Positions 62,925-64,000 of a stretch of DNA of 64,000 nucleotides are shown one piece after another. The notes beneath the pieces were generated by a model that had not been told where the DNA came from, searched no databases, and saw nothing but the letters and a program-made list of their open reading frames with translations. The stretch is from positions 1-64,000 of the forward strand of contig NZ_JAHLPM010000020.1 in the NCBI RefSeq assembly GCF_018917865.1, given 5' to 3'. The stretch comes from Tissierella simiarum. GTDB lineage: Bacteria; Bacillota; Clostridia; Tissierellales; Tissierellaceae. Positions within the stretch are counted from its first letter, which is position 1, and each line of letters starts with the position of its first letter. Position numbers and translations under genes: made by a program.

Positions 62925-63649
62925 TAGGCACTCTCCTCCTTCATTGTTGTAATTAGAAGTATAAAAGTCTCTCTACCCTTTGGAGTAATTAATGTCTGTG
63001 TACCTACCCAGCCAGTTTTTTCGTTCATTGTCTCTTTAATTTCGAATAGACCATTATTTTTATCTGCATAAGGTTTTAGTTTCCCTTTCTTATCACGATA
63101 GATAAATTTCTTATCCAGTAGAAAAGCTATAAATTTTCTCTCTTTAATCTTTAATGCTTTAGCCGTATCTCTAAAATTAGTTAGAAGATTTCTATCTACT
63201 AGTTCATCAAAATAATCTGCTTTAGGATGCATTATTGCATTTTCAACACTTAATCTTGAATTTGTTACCTTAAGAGATTGAATCTGATTCTCTGCCATCT
63301 TTAATGCCCTTGACATTACCATCTCTGGGGTATTCCATGCTTCTTCAATTCTTATAAAGTATAGTCTAGCTTGTTTGCCTTTTTCAGTTCGTTGAAGCAT
63401 ACATAACTCTTTTCCCATAGGTATGGTCAACTGATAATCTGTTATTTTCCTTGCTACTTGCCTTCCACCTTCTATTTGAACTTGCTCAAAAATGAGCGGG
63501 TTGTAATCTATACCTTCTTCAAATCCATATTCACACATTCTTGGAAACCAATCTTTAAAATGTGTTTTTATTTCTAGGAATTTATGAAGTTCTCTTGCTG
63601 ATACAGTTGGTCTTTCATTGTTGTAATTGACTTTGATTAATTCATTCAT
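62924..63649 (-). CDS. Phage antirepressor (AntA/AntB plus KilA-C type)
   Basis: The N-terminal AntA/AntB domain is shown by TVSARELHKFLEIKTHFKDWF and PMGKELCMLQRTEKGKQARLYF. A KilA-C-like winged domain at the C-terminus contains LKIKERKFIAFLLDKKF and RDKKGKLKPY. Such proteins relieve phage repression. GGAGG precedes the ATG. It overlaps the 64-residue gene by 8 bases. Confidence 0.88.
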   Translation of the reverse strand: MNELIKVNYNNERPTVSARELHKFLEIKTHFKDWFPRMCEYGFEEGIDYNPLIFEQVQIEGGRQVARKITDYQLTIPMGKELCMLQRTEKGKQARLYFIRIEEAWNTPEMVMSRALKMAENQIQSLKVTNSRLSVENAIMHPKADYFDELVDRNLLTNFRDTAKALKIKERKFIAFLLDKKFIYRDKKGKLKPYADKNNGLFEIKETMNEKTGWVGTQTLITPKGRETFILLITTMKEESA

Positions 63650-63836
63650 CTTTTACTACCTCCTTGATTGATACTGACTCCACTATTTCACTTGGTACAA
63701 GTACTAACATTTTCTGCTGATTGCCTAAAAGTAAATTTAATAGTCTGTCACGAATTTTGATATTTCCACCTTTCAAAACATTTACTTTATTACCTTTGGC
63801 ATCAGATACATTGATTTCTACTTGATGTTTTAGCAT
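63642..63836 (-). CDS. Small phage-associated protein (64 aa)
   Basis: A conserved-type small gene whose product starts MLKHQVEINVSDAKGNKVNV and ends VKDE. It includes LLNLLLGNQQKMLVLVPSE. The protein is predicted to be mainly beta-strand. It stands directly before the antirepressor in the early operon. No function is known. Confidence 0.6.
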   Translation of the reverse strand: MLKHQVEINVSDAKGNKVNVLKGGNIKIRDRLLNLLLGNQQKMLVLVPSEIVESVSIKEVVKDE

Positions 63837-63914
63837 TTTTCATCACCTCAACTTTCTAGGGATTTTTTCCCCTCTATGTATAAGCCACGGGAGAGGGGTG
63901 ACCTCTACACTTTT

Positions 63915-64000
63915 TTAAAAAATATTTTTTCTTTCTATAATCTTTTTAATTTTAGTCCTTGCTCTCCATGCTTTTTGTGAAACACTAGACTCTTCAATAC
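63915..64000 (-). CDS. C-terminal end of a phage gene (partial, cut by window edge)
   Basis: The frame reads ESSVSQKAWRARTKIKKII and ends ERKNIF-stop at 63915. It is basic and helical, like the end of a DNA-binding phage protein. Between it and the next gene are 78 bases with a CCCCTCT/AGAGGGG hairpin (63869-63899). The family cannot be named from the fragment. Confidence 0.45.
   Translation of the reverse strand, partial: IEESSVSQKAWRARTKIKKIIERKNIF

Noticed and set aside
1-64000. CRISPR arrays
   Set aside because: No series of regularly spaced short direct repeats with unique spacers was seen. The repeated sequences are isolated copies kilobases apart.
1-64000. tRNA and rRNA genes
   Set aside because: No cloverleaf with a TTCGA-type loop plus matching acceptor stem and no rRNA-like sequence was recognised on either strand.

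Overview
The window is AT-rich DNA from a low-GC Gram-positive anaerobe, most likely class Clostridia. Signs of this are strong AGGAGG-type ribosome binding sites, a T-box leader, Tn1549/Tn916-style conjugation genes and Clostridium-type phage genes. No rRNA, tRNA or species marker is present, so genus is not claimed. Almost every gene lies on the minus strand. Nearly everything is accessory DNA: eroded integrative conjugative elements (ICEs), IS remnants, defence genes and a deleted prophage.

Layout. 1-1353: debris (TnpB-like start, IS1182-like piece, two perfect hairpins, decayed serine recombinase). 1354-3227: a compact RiPP locus with a sigma-A promoter, a 42-residue precursor ending in a Cys-rich tip, a stem-loop and a radical SAM/SPASM maturase. 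3307-4502: fragments of an ICE VirB4, an IS1182 transposase and an ICE sigma factor. 4785-10069: a more GC-rich block with an HTH protein, response regulator, sensor kinase, ABC ATPase and FtsX-type permease. 10327-14428: a membrane methyltransferase, a T-box-controlled seryl-tRNA synthetase with a frameshifted end, and a DbpA-like RNA helicase. 14635-15284: IS3 and IS21 remnants. 15522-26944: a conjugation module (VirB6-like, pilin-like, large exported protein, small membrane protein, broken ATPase-associated gene) with a split cytosine-5 methyltransferase, a broken Fic gene, and an AraC-MATE efflux cassette inserted between pilin and VirB6.

27085-46862 is a mosaic of small gene modules. Many are followed, in transcription order, by a copy of the same roughly 60-bp core sequence (six copies; two share a 173-bp identical stretch). 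These modules carry a Nudix hydrolase, a DUF4365-type nuclease, an ABC-three-component/SIR2 defence operon, a recombinase-DUF1413 fusion, HEPN and sigma fragments, a CPBP protease, a YdcF-like protein, a TetR-PaaK pair, a BRO/DinD-like pseudogene, a GNAT acetyltransferase, and broken virD4 and repA. I interpret the cores as recombination sites of accreted elements.

46917-52305 carries small element genes, an S-box-like leader, a very unusual protein combining two degenerate RNase III-like domains, a dsRNA-binding domain and a phospholipase-D nuclease domain, and a degenerate tyrosine recombinase. 52438-64000 is a prophage remnant: two overlapping serine recombinases, amidase, holin, tail-tip genes and an early region (DUF2815, DUF2800, antirepressor). 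A large deletion has fused the start of the phage DNA polymerase in frame to a tail protein. The conjugation, replication and coupling genes are too damaged for autonomous transfer. The RiPP pair, two-component/ABC system, SIR2 operon, MATE cassette and RNase III/PLD gene look intact.
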